The notes beneath the pieces were generated by a model that saw nothing but the letters and a program-made list of their open reading frames with translations, did not search any database and was not told where the DNA came from. This document shows, piece by piece, positions 35,612 through 45,186 of a DNA stretch of 64,000 nt. Numbering within the stretch: the stretch's first letter is position 1; each line of letters starts with the position of its first letter. The position numbers and the translations under genes were made by a program. Where the stretch lies: NCBI RefSeq assembly GCF_000153025.1, contig NZ_CH672432.1:563087-627086 (forward strand), written 5' to 3'. The stretch is from Marinomonas sp. MED121 (GTDB lineage Bacteria; Pseudomonadota; Gammaproteobacteria; Pseudomonadales; Marinomonadaceae).

Positions 35612-36445
35612 TTATTGATGAGTGCTCGAAAGATTCACACCCGCATAATCTTTATAGGCATACAAACCGATATGATAAACCCCAGACTTAACCGAACTAA
35701 ACTCACAGCTTTCATTATTGCCTGATTCAAAAGGTCGGCAATCATAACTAGAAACGGTTGGACGATCCCCATAATTCACATACAAATCAGCATCACCTGA
35801 ACCACCACTCATACTAATAGAAAGTGATGTCGCACAATCTGGAAGAGTTAAATCATAGTAAGTCCAGCTGTCTTGAACCCCTGAGACATTCGTTAACGCT
35901 AAATCAGACACGTCACAACTGGCACTATTTTCACTGGGTAAAGAGGTTAAGCGAACAGTCGTCACAGAGCCATCTTGATTAAATATTAATTGATAAAGCC
36001 TATCGTATTCACTCTCATCAATGGCAGAACCCGCTTCGCCACCCAATAAGCCCACCAGCTCTGGTGTGGTATTAGAGTGACCGACCACCATGGTATTACC
36101 ATTTAGGGTTTTCAAACTTGCTGCAAAACCAGTTAAATCAAACGGGTCATAAGCTTGCACACCCACAGAGATCAGTTCACTTAAGGGTGCAGCGGTTTCT
36201 AAAGTGCGATTATAAGAGGTACTGTAAATCGTGTTAATTTTCGCATTTTTCAGCATGCTGGCGATATTTTCGGCCCTTAATTTACCCGCATCTGATAAGG
36301 ATGGATTTGAACCTGAGTCGAGCTTTTCCGCATGACGTGTTAGATAAATGATATTCGCATCCGCTGCCATTAATGAAGAAGCATATAGGCCAGATAACGC
36401 CATACTCATACCGATAACAGAAACAGTTAAAGCCTTCTTAATCAT
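35612..36445 (-). CDS. Secreted histidine phosphatase with C-terminal PPC domain
   Basis: A 277-residue exported protein. After a signal peptide ending near LMAADA comes a histidine-phosphatase (phosphoglycerate-mutase-like) domain: the catalytic LTRHAEKLD, IYSTSYNRTLETA and MVVGHSNTTPELV with the second His. From about residue 180 a bacterial pre-peptidase C-terminal domain follows (LPDCATSLSISMSGGSGDAD, LYVNYGDRP, VYHIGLYAYKDYAGV). PPC domains are common on secreted proteases; on a histidine phosphatase it is unusual. It may help export or substrate binding. Six Cys residues near the C-terminal domain could form disulfides. Confidence 0.82.
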   Translation of the reverse strand: MIKKALTVSVIGMSMALSGLYASSLMAADANIIYLTRHAEKLDSGSNPSLSDAGKLRAENIASMLKNAKINTIYSTSYNRTLETAAPLSELISVGVQAYDPFDLTGFAASLKTLNGNTMVVGHSNTTPELVGLLGGEAGSAIDESEYDRLYQLIFNQDGSVTTVRLTSLPSENSASCDVSDLALTNVSGVQDSWTYYDLTLPDCATSLSISMSGGSGDADLYVNYGDRPTVSSYDCRPFESGNNESCEFSSVKSGVYHIGLYAYKDYAGVNLSSTHQ

Positions 36446-36652
36446 GATAATTCCTTTTTATAACACATTGTTTTAGTTTATTTTTAATCTAACTTTCCAC
36501 AAAGTTAGATCAACATACTAACAATGCTTTTGCCGCAACTGAGCAAAAGTTAAAAAGGCTAATATAACTAGATCAAAGGTCTCAGATTAGACTGGATTAG
36601 ATTTGGGAGCCTGAGCTAAATCAATCCATGATCCCTTAAACCATTCTTTAAG

Positions 36653-37549
36653 TTAAGCCAACCATTCCTCTAATCTAGCAAGCATGCCCTTTACACGTTT
36701 TGGCAATACATGCTCTCGGCTAGTACAAAGGTAGATAGTTTCATTTACTGGGTTTAGAAGTGTATGCCGTTTAATCTTGTCCTGATAAGCAAAGGCATCC
36801 ACCGCAAAAGCAGGTAAAACCGTAAAACCCAACCCTAAACTCACAGGTTCTAAAATAGCGCCAATTTGATTTGAAAAACCACTTTTTCGGATATCATCAA
36901 TGTGGCTAAACTCAGGAAAATTTGTCCCTAACAGCAATGCCGCTTGATAAGCGCTGTCTGGATGCTGAATAAAACCTAAATCCGTCAGTTGCTGCCAGCT
37001 AATGGTTGAATTTATCGAAGGGAGAGTATTAATGAAATTTGCAGGCGTCACCAACACTAGCGCATCTTGAGCGACAGCCCGGCTTTTAATTTTCGGGTTG
37101 GTCGATAGTTTACTCATTAAGCCAATATCTAACTCACCTTGGCTCAATTGGGATTCGATCGAATCATTGGGGGCAAAGCGATAATCCATACTTAACCTAG
37201 GATAGCGCTGCTGCAAGGCCAAAACTTCTGGATAAAGCCTTAAACCCACACTGCCTGGTGACATTATGCTCACTTCCCCTTCAAATTCAGGGTCATCTTG
37301 CAAGCGGGTTTCTAGCGCTTCCATGGCCGCCAATATTTGCTTTCCTTGTTGATACACCTGATTACCCGCTGGGGTCAGGCTAAACTTTTTACCCTCACGT
37401 ATTAACAAAACCTGCCCTAGAGACACTTCTAATTTACGTATGTGCTGACTGACACCTGACTGGGTCATATTTAGTTTGTCTGCTGTACGGGTAAAATGAC
37501 CAAGCTCAACCAGAGTGCAAAAGCTTGTTAAAAGGATGGGATTTATCAT
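36653..37549 (-). CDS. LysR-family transcriptional regulator
   Basis: A 298-residue LysR protein: helix-turn-helix at about residues 4-62 (LTSFCTLVELGHFTRTADK, MTQSGVSQHIRKLEVSLG) and an effector domain starting at EVSIMSPGSVGLRLYP. It is divergent from the VOC gene with 120 bp between them, so it probably regulates that gene. The ligand is unknown. Confidence 0.87.
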   Translation of the reverse strand: MINPILLTSFCTLVELGHFTRTADKLNMTQSGVSQHIRKLEVSLGQVLLIREGKKFSLTPAGNQVYQQGKQILAAMEALETRLQDDPEFEGEVSIMSPGSVGLRLYPEVLALQQRYPRLSMDYRFAPNDSIESQLSQGELDIGLMSKLSTNPKIKSRAVAQDALVLVTPANFINTLPSINSTISWQQLTDLGFIQHPDSAYQAALLLGTNFPEFSHIDDIRKSGFSNQIGAILEPVSLGLGFTVLPAFAVDAFAYQDKIKRHTLLNPVNETIYLCTSREHVLPKRVKGMLARLEEWLA

Positions 37550-37669
37550 TACAAAAAATACTCATTTTCATTATTAATGATAATTTAACATTATAAAATT
37601 CCCGATGTAACCTTATCAAAATGCTGATTAAACACAGATGATTTAACTTAGCCTAAATAAGGAATTGTT

Positions 37670-38167
37670 ATGACCTACCCAAGAGCCTTTAACCATATAG
37701 GTTTATCCGTACCCGATGTAGACGCTGCTTTTAAGTGGTATACCCAGGTTTTAGGGCTATACCCTATTATGGAACCCACTGAAATTGCACGAGATGACAG
37801 TGCCATTGGCATCATGTGTGATGACGTATTTGGTGAGAGCTGGAGCAAGTTTAAAATCTGCCACCTAGCCACAGCAGATCGTATTGGCATCGAGCTGTTT
37901 GAATTTCCAGACAATGAAACACCAGACAACAATTTAGAGTATAAAAAAACAGGGATTTTTCATTTTTGTATCACAGACCCAGATGTTGAAGGTCTTGCAG
38001 AAAAGATAGTCGCAACGGGCGGTAAGCAACGTATGCCTGTTCGCAGCTATTATCCAGGAGAAAAGCCTTATCGAATGGTTTATTGTGAAGATCCATGGGG
38101 CAACATTATCGAGATCTACTCTCATTCCTATGAGTTAACCTACTCAGCAGGGGCGTATCAGAGTTAG
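37670..38167 (+). CDS. VOC-family protein (lactoylglutathione lyase-like)
   Basis: A 165-residue VOC protein with the metal-binding frame of glyoxalase-like enzymes: FNHIGLSVPDVDAAFKWYTQ at the start, IGIELFEF with a candidate metal Glu, IFHFCITDPDVEGL with His, and DPWGNIIEIYSHSYE with the final Glu. It likely acts on a small organic substrate (an isomerase, lyase or dioxygenase). AAGGAA precedes the ATG. The divergent LysR gene is the likely controller. MITE copy 4 lies 43 bp after the stop codon. Confidence 0.83.
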   Translation: MTYPRAFNHIGLSVPDVDAAFKWYTQVLGLYPIMEPTEIARDDSAIGIMCDDVFGESWSKFKICHLATADRIGIELFEFPDNETPDNNLEYKKTGIFHFCITDPDVEGLAEKIVATGGKQRMPVRSYYPGEKPYRMVYCEDPWGNIIEIYSHSYELTYSAGAYQS

Positions 38168-38210
38168 CATAAATCAGAAAAATATAAGGCTGGCTGAAAA
38201 AAAAGAGTTA

Positions 38211-38525
38211 GGGAACCTGCGAATAAGTTCTCCCGCCTCAGCGTGTGGATAAAAGCAACTAGATTTATGGCGAGGGGCGCAACTTAATAGTTATTCTATT
38301 GATAAGATCCTCAACCTAAATATAGGGCTTTTAGACCACGCCCTTTGGGTCTTTGAAGAATACCTACGGCATTTCAGAAAAAATATCACTCTACGTTGTC
38401 CCTTCTTGAAAGGTACCTACAGTGACTTTCTATTAATAAATGTAAAGTGACGCCTGGTTTGACGCTTTTTCCTCACATACCTTAAAAGAGCAGACTGAGA
38501 AGAGGTTACTTAATCGCAGGCTCCC
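38211..38525 (-). mobile_element. MITE-like element, copy 4 (315 bp, inverted)
   Basis: The longest copy, in the opposite orientation. It begins GGGAACCTGCGAATAAGTT, ends with AATCGCAGGCTCCC, and has TA on both sides (38209-38210 and 38526-38527). The internal GGTACCT, the GGGCGTGG-type block (here CCACGCCC) and the CTCTTTTAAGG segment are all recognisable. It is more diverged in the middle than copies 1 and 5. Confidence 0.8.
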
Positions 38526-38548
38526 TAGTCTTATATTTGGAAGGCGTG

Positions 38549-38764
38549 CTAATAACCTAAATTCGATTCATAAGGATCTTCTGTTCTCTTTGCCTCATAT
38601 TCCTCATAAGACATACTCGACCTCTGCATACACTCATCATATTGAGAAGCCGCCACGTTATTACAAGCAAACTGATTATTCGCCTGAATATTTTCATACA
38701 AATCTTTTTTGCTACAAGCTGAAATCAAGCATAGCAAAACACCAAACACGACCCCTTTTATCAT
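38549..38764 (-). CDS. Small lipoprotein
   Basis: A 71-residue predicted lipoprotein: MIKGVVFGVLLCLISAC is a short signal with lipobox ISAC, followed by SKKDLYENIQANNQFACNN and a second and third Cys that could form a disulfide. No family is recognised. I take the ATG at 38764 because AAAGGAAAG lies before it; in-frame starts at 38785 and 38824 give longer N-termini that do not improve the signal. It lies downstream of the osmolyte operon on the same strand but after its terminator. Confidence 0.65.
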   Translation of the reverse strand: MIKGVVFGVLLCLISACSKKDLYENIQANNQFACNNVAASQYDECMQRSSMSYEEYEAKRTEDPYESNLGY

Positions 38765-38857
38765 CAAGATCTTTCCTTTTTTCATGAGCGCTTTATTAGG
38801 TAAAAACCGTCTTGATAATAGCACAATAAAAACAGTAAAAATCGACTAGAAATAAAT

Positions 38858-38885
38858 GCTTAGTATGCACAAACGCATACTAAGC
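38858..38885 (-). terminator. Terminator of the glucosylglycerate operon
   Basis: GCTTAGTATGC and GCATACTAAGC form an 11-bp perfect stem with a 6-base loop; on the minus strand ATTTATTT follows. It lies 20-45 bp past the phosphorylase stop codon. Confidence 0.65.
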
Positions 38886-38903
38886 TCAGGCTTCGCCCAT
38901 ACA

Positions 38904-40655
38904 TTATGCTTTACGATTTGTTAGCCAAATACTTTGATAAGGTTCAAGGCTAATCATCTGGTTCAAATCATGAATTTCCAGATCAGATAAGAGGTCAGAC
39001 CAACGTTCTGTCAAAGATAAGTTCAATTCACTGATGGCAAGCTCAACGCTTTGATCAGAAATATTACTAATACAAAAGATACTCTGATGACGGTTCTGAC
39101 TTTGGCGCCAAAAACCAAACAAGCTATGGCCTAAATGTAAGGTGAACTGAATAGCATTAGGATGAAATGCCGCTTGAGCTCGTCTGATATCAATCAAAGC
39201 CAACATCTGTTGAAACACCCTTGCATGATCACTGCCTTCATCAGCCAGTTGTGCTTCAAGGGCCTGATAATCCCAACGATGGCGATTAATTGCCCTATTG
39301 TGATGGGTATTCTCTAGCTTTTTATAGTCATTACGTGTGCCTAACAAGCTATGAATATAAAATGCTGGCATGCCTTCAAGGCCCATCATAATGACATGAG
39401 CACACAAGAAGCGCGCCATCCCCATGTCATCTTCACCCTTTGTCGTGCCCTTTAAAGCATCATACAGGGCAATATTCATTTCATAGGCTTTTTGTGTCCC
39501 ATCTTCACTCATGCGCCAAGAGATTTTGCCACCAAAAGCCGTCATGGTATCCACCAGCTCAGTGACCTCTTGATCATTTAAAAGGCCTTCAACGGGTCTT
39601 AAACCAATGCCATCATGGGAGGCTAAAAAGTTAAAGTAGCAGGTGCCGTTTTGCGCAGCAGGCATACTCATCAACCAACGTTTTAAGTAAAGGCAATTAC
39701 CCGTTATTAAGGTGTTAATTAACAAAGGCGGTAAGGAAAAATTGTAAATACAATGGGCTTCGTTGGCATTACCAAAATAGGTTAGGTTTTGCGTATTCGG
39801 AATATTGGTTTCTGTGATGATAATAGCATCAGGCTGGGCATGCTCAATCAAGCTACGTAACAATCTCACCACTTCATGGGTTTGCACAAGGTTAATGCAG
39901 TCTCTGTCCTGCTCTTTCCATAAAAATGCCACCGCATCCAATCTAAATATTCGCACCCCATAATCTAGATATAAGCGAATAATTCGCACAAACTCGATCA
40001 ATACCTCTGGATTTCTAAAATCAAAATCGACCTGATCATGACTAAAAGTACACCAAACGTGCTGCTCACCAGAGGCTGTCATCACAGGTTTTAATAAAGG
40101 TGAGGTTCTGGGTCTGACCACTAAGGAATAATCCTGAGTGGGATCGCCAGTATAAAAGAAGTCACTGCCTTTGCCGCTGCCCTTGATAAAGTTATCAAAC
40201 CAAATACTGCGACTAGAACAATGATTAATCACCAAGTCTGACATCAGACGCTTTTTGGAGGCAATAGCTTGAATATCTTGCCAATTCCCCAAGCCTTCAT
40301 TGACCAAGGAATAATCTATTACGGAAAACCCATCATCCGAGCTATAAGGGAAAAAGGGTAAAATGTGCACACTATTAATGCTGTCTTTAACATGATCAGT
40401 GATAAAGTGCTGTAAGGTTTTCAGGGGTTTAACCCCTTCTTCTATCACACTGTCCCCATAGGTAATCATCACCACATCTTGCTCACTCCAGTGGTTGGCA
40501 AAAGGCTGGGGGAAATGGCATTTATCCGTTAACTTCATACACTCAATTAACGTGTCAGCTAAGGTCTTAAACTCCTCATTAAGAGGAATCCCCTGATAGA
40601 TAAAAGCCAGTTGATGCTCTAATTTTTTGCCTAAATCACTGAGAACTTGATTCAT
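38904..40655 (-). CDS. GH13_18 phosphorylase (sucrose- or glucosylglycerate-phosphorylase type)
   Basis: A 583-residue alpha-amylase-fold enzyme of the sucrose phosphorylase group. VHILPFFPYSSDDGFSVIDY, FRLDAVAFLWKE (nucleophile Asp), IIITETNIP (acid-base Glu) and FLASHDGIGLRP (transition-state Asp) are all present. Directly downstream of glucosyl-3-phosphoglycerate synthase and phosphatase genes, it more likely releases glucose 1-phosphate from glucosylglycerate than from sucrose. That is inference from context; the family has both activities. It would let the cell recover the osmolyte when salt stress ends. Confidence 0.82.
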   Translation of the reverse strand: MNQVLSDLGKKLEHQLAFIYQGIPLNEEFKTLADTLIECMKLTDKCHFPQPFANHWSEQDVVMITYGDSVIEEGVKPLKTLQHFITDHVKDSINSVHILPFFPYSSDDGFSVIDYSLVNEGLGNWQDIQAIASKKRLMSDLVINHCSSRSIWFDNFIKGSGKGSDFFYTGDPTQDYSLVVRPRTSPLLKPVMTASGEQHVWCTFSHDQVDFDFRNPEVLIEFVRIIRLYLDYGVRIFRLDAVAFLWKEQDRDCINLVQTHEVVRLLRSLIEHAQPDAIIITETNIPNTQNLTYFGNANEAHCIYNFSLPPLLINTLITGNCLYLKRWLMSMPAAQNGTCYFNFLASHDGIGLRPVEGLLNDQEVTELVDTMTAFGGKISWRMSEDGTQKAYEMNIALYDALKGTTKGEDDMGMARFLCAHVIMMGLEGMPAFYIHSLLGTRNDYKKLENTHHNRAINRHRWDYQALEAQLADEGSDHARVFQQMLALIDIRRAQAAFHPNAIQFTLHLGHSLFGFWRQSQNRHQSIFCISNISDQSVELAISELNLSLTERWSDLLSDLEIHDLNQMISLEPYQSIWLTNRKA

Positions 40656-40700
40656 CTTAGCTACCTTAATCTTTACCTATAAAATGGACATACGCTTATA

Positions 40701-41921
40701 TTAGCGAAACTCTTCATTATCTAGCTCTACTGCTTCTTTTAGCTCTTCTAATACATTTGGCATGGCACTAATCACCCTATTCCAAGCGGGAATAAAGGGG
40801 GTTTCCATGGGGTTATCTAAAAAGTGTTGTCCGGCTTTCATGATATTTTTAGCAAACATCTCCACCGCTTTCTCTTCATTATGCACATCAAAATTCAAGC
40901 CATTCATCAAGGCATCGTGACGATAAATTTCCACATAATCTAATGCAATTCGATAATAGGTTGCCTTAAGCGTTCTAAAGGTTTCTGGGGTGAATGTTTC
41001 CCCTTGCGTCGCCAGCTTTCGTAAAAATGCCTTAGTGATATCAATCGACATTTTCGACAAACCACCTTGATCATTATTTAAGGATAAGTCTTGATGCTTA
41101 TGATCATAGGTTTCTGCAATATCCACTTGGCAAACACGGTTATGAGCATAGTTTCGATGCATTTCACTAAGTACCCCTATCTCTAATCCCCAATCACTTG
41201 GAATACGTAAATCCGTTAGCACATCTCGTCTAAAAGAGAATTCACCTGCCAAGGGGTAGCGAAAACTATCCATAAAATCCAGATAATCATTGGCGCCTGC
41301 GACCTGCTTTAACGCCTTAATGATGGGAGTCACCAAGAGTCGAGAGACGCGACCGTTAATCTTGCCATCTGCCACTCTGGCATAAAGTCCTTTACTAAAC
41401 TCATAGTTAAATTGAGGGTGTGCCACTGGATAAAGTAATCTTGCCAACAAATCCTTCTCATAGGTCAAAATATCACAATCATGTAGCGCCACAGATTCGG
41501 TTCTGTTGGAGGCAAGGATATAGCCCATGCAATACCACACATTACGGCCCTTACCACTTTCAACTGGCGCTAAACCTAAGGCCTGCAATTTAGCATCAAG
41601 TGCCTTAAGCCTTGGGCCATCATTCCACAGAATTCTATGTTGCTGTGGCAAACAAGAGAAAAACTCAATCGCGTCCCGATACTCAGCTTCATCAGCCCTA
41701 TCCAAGCCAATCACTATCTCAGTTAAATAAGGTACTTCGGCGATTTTATTAATGATATTGGGTAAGGCTTTTCCGCCTAATTCAGAATAAAGCGACGGTA
41801 AAATCAAACCCAAAGGTCTGGTTTTATTAAAGTGAGTCAGCTCTGCTTCAAGATCCTGATATTCCCGTTGACCTAAATTATGCAAGGTCGTTACTATGCC
41901 GTTTTGGTAAAAATCAGCCAT
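40701..41921 (-). CDS. gpgS: Glucosyl-3-phosphoglycerate synthase (GT81-like)
   Basis: A 406-residue GT-A-fold transferase. LILPSLYSELGGKALPNIIN near the N-terminus and the DxD-type metal site in VALHDCDILTY match the glucosyl/mannosyl-3-phosphoglycerate synthase family. It would join glucose from a nucleotide sugar to 3-phosphoglycerate. SDWGLEIGVLSEM carries the catalytic-region Glu seen in the family. The start lies 10 bp after the phosphatase gene and the phosphorylase follows 45 bp later, so the three form one operon. Confidence 0.82.
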   Translation of the reverse strand: MADFYQNGIVTTLHNLGQREYQDLEAELTHFNKTRPLGLILPSLYSELGGKALPNIINKIAEVPYLTEIVIGLDRADEAEYRDAIEFFSCLPQQHRILWNDGPRLKALDAKLQALGLAPVESGKGRNVWYCMGYILASNRTESVALHDCDILTYEKDLLARLLYPVAHPQFNYEFSKGLYARVADGKINGRVSRLLVTPIIKALKQVAGANDYLDFMDSFRYPLAGEFSFRRDVLTDLRIPSDWGLEIGVLSEMHRNYAHNRVCQVDIAETYDHKHQDLSLNNDQGGLSKMSIDITKAFLRKLATQGETFTPETFRTLKATYYRIALDYVEIYRHDALMNGLNFDVHNEEKAVEMFAKNIMKAGQHFLDNPMETPFIPAWNRVISAMPNVLEELKEAVELDNEEFR

Positions 41922-41931
41922 AAAGTTACCC

Positions 41932-42771
41932 TCAATAAAGTATTGTTTTTAAAATTTGATCTAGGCTTTGAGACCAACCTAAAGGCCCGTATTCTTGGGT
42001 TTGAATTTTTAACCCTTGCGCCGTTAAAGTAGGAAAATCGTGGCTTGGTGATTTCACTTGTACTGCAATATCAACCACTTCTAACATATCCAGATCATTA
42101 CCACTGTCGCCCAACGCAATGGTTTGAAAAGAGGTATGGGGGGCATTTGCTTGATAAGCCTCTAACAGCCAACTCAGCGCCCGCCCTTTATTAGAATCCC
42201 CAACCACATGTAAAAAACGCCCGCCAATCAACACATTGGCGCCTAATGCTTTTATTTCCTGAATAAAATCTGCTTGCAGGGCTTTGCTGCCAAGCCACAA
42301 CACAGGCTCCCCATAACATCTTTTAGCCGCTAACCTGGCCTGGTCATGGGTCAAACCTGTTAACTCACTAATATCTTTAACCGTTAATTCTGCGAAGGTT
42401 TTAAACTGCCCGGTATAATCAGTCGCGCTATTAGCTTTTAATGTTGCAATCATGCCCTGATAAACCTGCCTTTCCTTGGAAAAGCATTTCACCCAAAAGC
42501 CAGATTCAAGCTGAGTATTTAAGGGAGGGGTTTTAAAGTAATCTTGCGGGATATAAAGTGCAGCGCCGTTTTCAACAATAAATGGACTGGTTAAATTTAA
42601 TGAATTTCTTATTTGGACCATTTCTGCAAAGGTTTTGCTACTGGTCAAAATGATAGGTATATGCTGTTCCTTTAACCTCCTTATCATGGGGATTGCTAAC
42701 TCAGGACTATAAGTATCATGATCCAGCAAGGTGCCGTCTAGATCAGTGAATATAAGGGGTTGAGCTTGCAT
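41932..42771 (-). CDS. HAD-IIB phosphatase (mannosyl/glucosyl-3-phosphoglycerate phosphatase family)
   Basis: A 279-residue HAD-superfamily phosphatase, subclass IIB. TDLDGTLLDHDTY is motif I with nucleophile Asp, LTSSKTFAEM motif II, and IALGDSGNDLDML motif IV. The cap domain type and the neighbouring synthase identify it as the MpgP-like phosphatase that removes phosphate from glucosyl-3-phosphoglycerate to give glucosylglycerate. It is the first gene of the operon. Whether the sugar is glucose or mannose cannot be settled from sequence, but GH13_18 next door favours glucose. Confidence 0.83.
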   Translation of the reverse strand: MQAQPLIFTDLDGTLLDHDTYSPELAIPMIRRLKEQHIPIILTSSKTFAEMVQIRNSLNLTSPFIVENGAALYIPQDYFKTPPLNTQLESGFWVKCFSKERQVYQGMIATLKANSATDYTGQFKTFAELTVKDISELTGLTHDQARLAAKRCYGEPVLWLGSKALQADFIQEIKALGANVLIGGRFLHVVGDSNKGRALSWLLEAYQANAPHTSFQTIALGDSGNDLDMLEVVDIAVQVKSPSHDFPTLTAQGLKIQTQEYGPLGWSQSLDQILKTILY

Positions 42772-43370
42772 TAAGTTCCTCTCCTAGCTGGATACACGTA
42801 GCGCAAAAACCTGATGACCCGATATCAAACTCATTCTGACAAAGGGTTCATCTTGGTGCTGATGCTTTTGCTTTCATGTCTTTTCTTTTTACAACATCTA
42901 TGCCAACCCAAAGAAATCTAATTAAGCGACTGATTTAAATGATAAAAATTTAAATCAGCTAGCATAAAACTAAAGAGTCAAATGATTATAAAACCCATAA
43001 GTCACGCATTAGGGCACCTATTAATAAGGCCGCACCATTAAATCGCACCAACATGGCGCACAAATACAGCGCACAAACACAGCACACATATAAGCCCCCC
43101 CAGTATCCCGTACCAATCAATCCAACTCACACTGAATCACTATTTGAAAATAAATAAAAAAATGGCTCGGATAAAAACAAACAGGGTCGCTTACCTGCAT
43201 CTAGCTCGGTAAATTGCAGATAAAAGAACTTATTAAAGTATGTTTTGCAGCGTAAAAAAGGCATTTAAGCACTAAAATAACTAAGCATAGGAACAAGACG
43301 CCTAATTTAATGAACTAGCAATGCGTCTAATAAAAGACACTCGCAATACGGCTAATTAAAGGAGAGAGAA
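42772..43370. other. Long intergenic region between the osmolyte operon and the GST gene
   Basis: About 600 bp with divergent promoters at its ends. It has an AT-rich half (42880-43000), and short imperfect repeats of GCGCACAAA.ACAGC (43050-43090) and of the GCAAT.CG.CTAAT.AAAG type (43320-43360). No coding sequence, attC site or clear operator was found. Confidence 0.5.
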
Positions 43371-44051
43371 ATGAAGTTAACCCTATATTCAGGCACACGA
43401 AATGCCTCTAGTTGGGCCATGAGAGCCTGGCTAAGCCTGAAGGAAACAAACATCGAATTTGAAGAAATTATTGTGGATATAAAACGTCCTCAGAGATGGC
43501 GAAACATCGCTGAAATTAGCACCTTTTCTCCTGCATCTCGTGTGCCTGTACTTGTCATTGAGCAGCAAACACCCGATCAAAAGAAGACAATAATCTATGA
43601 CTCGATCGCCATCATGGAGTTTGTGAATGAGCTATCCAATAACCAGTTACTGCCAGATGATAGCTTGGTAAGAGCCGAAGCTAGATCCATGCTCGCTTGG
43701 CAACATGCAGATATGGGTAAGATCTGCCCTAGCCTGTCTTTTGAAAGCAGCTTTTATCCCGATAAGAAAATATTATCCGCAGATAATGTCAAAAGCGCTG
43801 AAGGCTTGTATCAAGTATGGGAAAACCTTCTTACTAAGTACCAAGGTCCTTACCTATTTGGTGATCTGTCCCTTGCGGACCTTACCTTAGTTCCTAGCGT
43901 TTTAAGGCTCACCTCTCACCTTGAACCATCATCACACTTTCCATTAACAAAAGCTTGGGCAGAAGGTTTATTAAACCGGCCCCATGTCAAAGCTTGGTTA
44001 GATGACGCCTATGGGTTAGAACCCATTTATTATGATTCTTACCTTCATTGA
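43371..44051 (+). CDS. Glutathione S-transferase family protein
   Basis: A 226-residue two-domain GST: thioredoxin-like N-terminus (MKLTLYSGTRNASSWAMRAW, with Ser in the active-site region) including SRVPVLVIE (cis-Pro) and IYDSIAIMEFV, then an all-helical C-terminal domain with LADLTLVPSVL. The substrate is unknown. AAAGGAGAG precedes the ATG. A strong terminator follows, so it is transcribed alone. Confidence 0.85.
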   Translation: MKLTLYSGTRNASSWAMRAWLSLKETNIEFEEIIVDIKRPQRWRNIAEISTFSPASRVPVLVIEQQTPDQKKTIIYDSIAIMEFVNELSNNQLLPDDSLVRAEARSMLAWQHADMGKICPSLSFESSFYPDKKILSADNVKSAEGLYQVWENLLTKYQGPYLFGDLSLADLTLVPSVLRLTSHLEPSSHFPLTKAWAEGLLNRPHVKAWLDDAYGLEPIYYDSYLH

Positions 44052-44057
44052 TAAGGG

Positions 44058-44094
44058 TTGAGAGAGTCTAAGCTAACAGACTCTCTCAATTTTT
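44058..44094 (+). terminator. Intrinsic terminator after the GST gene
   Basis: TTGAGAGAGTCT, an 8-base loop, AGACTCTCTCAA, then TTTTT. A 12-bp perfect stem 7 bp after the stop codon. Confidence 0.9.
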
Positions 44095-44119
44095 AGTCAG
44101 CGTAAAAGTTAAACAGCCA

Positions 44120-44944
44120 TTAATCCCTATTATCTGGATCAGACATATCTACTGCTTTATGAGAGGCTTTTAGCAAAGCATCATAAATAGCGGTTTCCAC
44201 CTGTTTGGCTTTCAACTCATTCACCCCTTGCTCTGTGGTGCCATTTGGTGTCATCACATCTTGAGCAAGCTGGGCGGGCATTTTATCGGACATTTGTAGC
44301 ATTTTACCGCTACCTTCTAAGGTTTTACCCACTAAACGCTTTGATTCTTCATAGCTAAAGCCTAATGTTTGAGAGGCTTTAATCATGGCATCAGCCATTA
44401 GCATTACATAAGCTGGGCCTCCGCCACTGATGCCCGTTGCGCCATCTATATCGCTTTCTTTCTCGACAAAAAAGAGTTCCCCCATAAACTGAGCCGCTTC
44501 AAGAAAAGCAGAATAATGCGCACTAAAAGTACCGCTAGAATTACCACTAAAATAGATAGGTGTGATGCCGACACCAAACTCACACGGTGTATTTGGCATG
44601 CATCTTACTACTTGGGAGTGAGGAAAATAGTGCTGAATTTCCGCACAAGATACGCCCGCCAGCATAGAGACAATTAAAGCAGGGTCATTAGCACCTAAGT
44701 CTCGGTTTTGCATGGCCAGATTAGGTAAGTCTTGAGGCCGAATACCTAAGAAGAGAATCTGTGTATTTTCGGGAAGCGCATCCCTCACCTCAATGTCACC
44801 AAGTCTTTGCGCCAGCCTTAGCCTTTCTTCACTTTTGTCGATAACACTCACTTGCCAAGTATTTAAAAAGTAAGGAAGTGTCGCCTTAAATACCGGAAAG
44901 CCCATATTCCCGACTCCCAGATAAACACAGTGACGATTATTCAT
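44120..44944 (-). CDS. Pyrroline-5-carboxylate reductase family protein
   Basis: A 274-residue NAD(P)-dependent reductase of the ProC fold. YLGVGNMGFPVF is the dinucleotide-binding loop, VVRCMPNTPCEFGVG the family core, and GISGGGPAYVMLMADAM followed by MTPNGTTEQGVNELK the dimer domain. It would reduce 1-pyrroline-5-carboxylate to proline, but small differences from standard ProC (Cys after MPNTP; extra Gly in GISGGGPAY) mean it may be a paralogue with another imine substrate. AAGGAG precedes the ATG. It stands alone, without a neighbouring yggS. Confidence 0.75.
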   Translation of the reverse strand: MNNRHCVYLGVGNMGFPVFKATLPYFLNTWQVSVIDKSEERLRLAQRLGDIEVRDALPENTQILFLGIRPQDLPNLAMQNRDLGANDPALIVSMLAGVSCAEIQHYFPHSQVVRCMPNTPCEFGVGITPIYFSGNSSGTFSAHYSAFLEAAQFMGELFFVEKESDIDGATGISGGGPAYVMLMADAMIKASQTLGFSYEESKRLVGKTLEGSGKMLQMSDKMPAQLAQDVMTPNGTTEQGVNELKAKQVETAIYDALLKASHKAVDMSDPDNRD

Positions 44945-45186
44945 TTAGATCAACTCCTTAATCCTATCCATTTTCGTTTTATATTCGAAAACTTGATGGT
45001 ACGAATAGAGTTCAAACTTGCAAGACATCAATGCAAAAATAAAAACCAACAAATAAACTCAACACAAAAATGAGTAGTAACGAACACATACAAAATTTAG
45101 AAGCCGATACAAGAAGAGGAATATTATGAATAAGGTGGATTACCTCCATCCTTGGAGATATAAAAAATAAGACATGAGAAGAGAGT

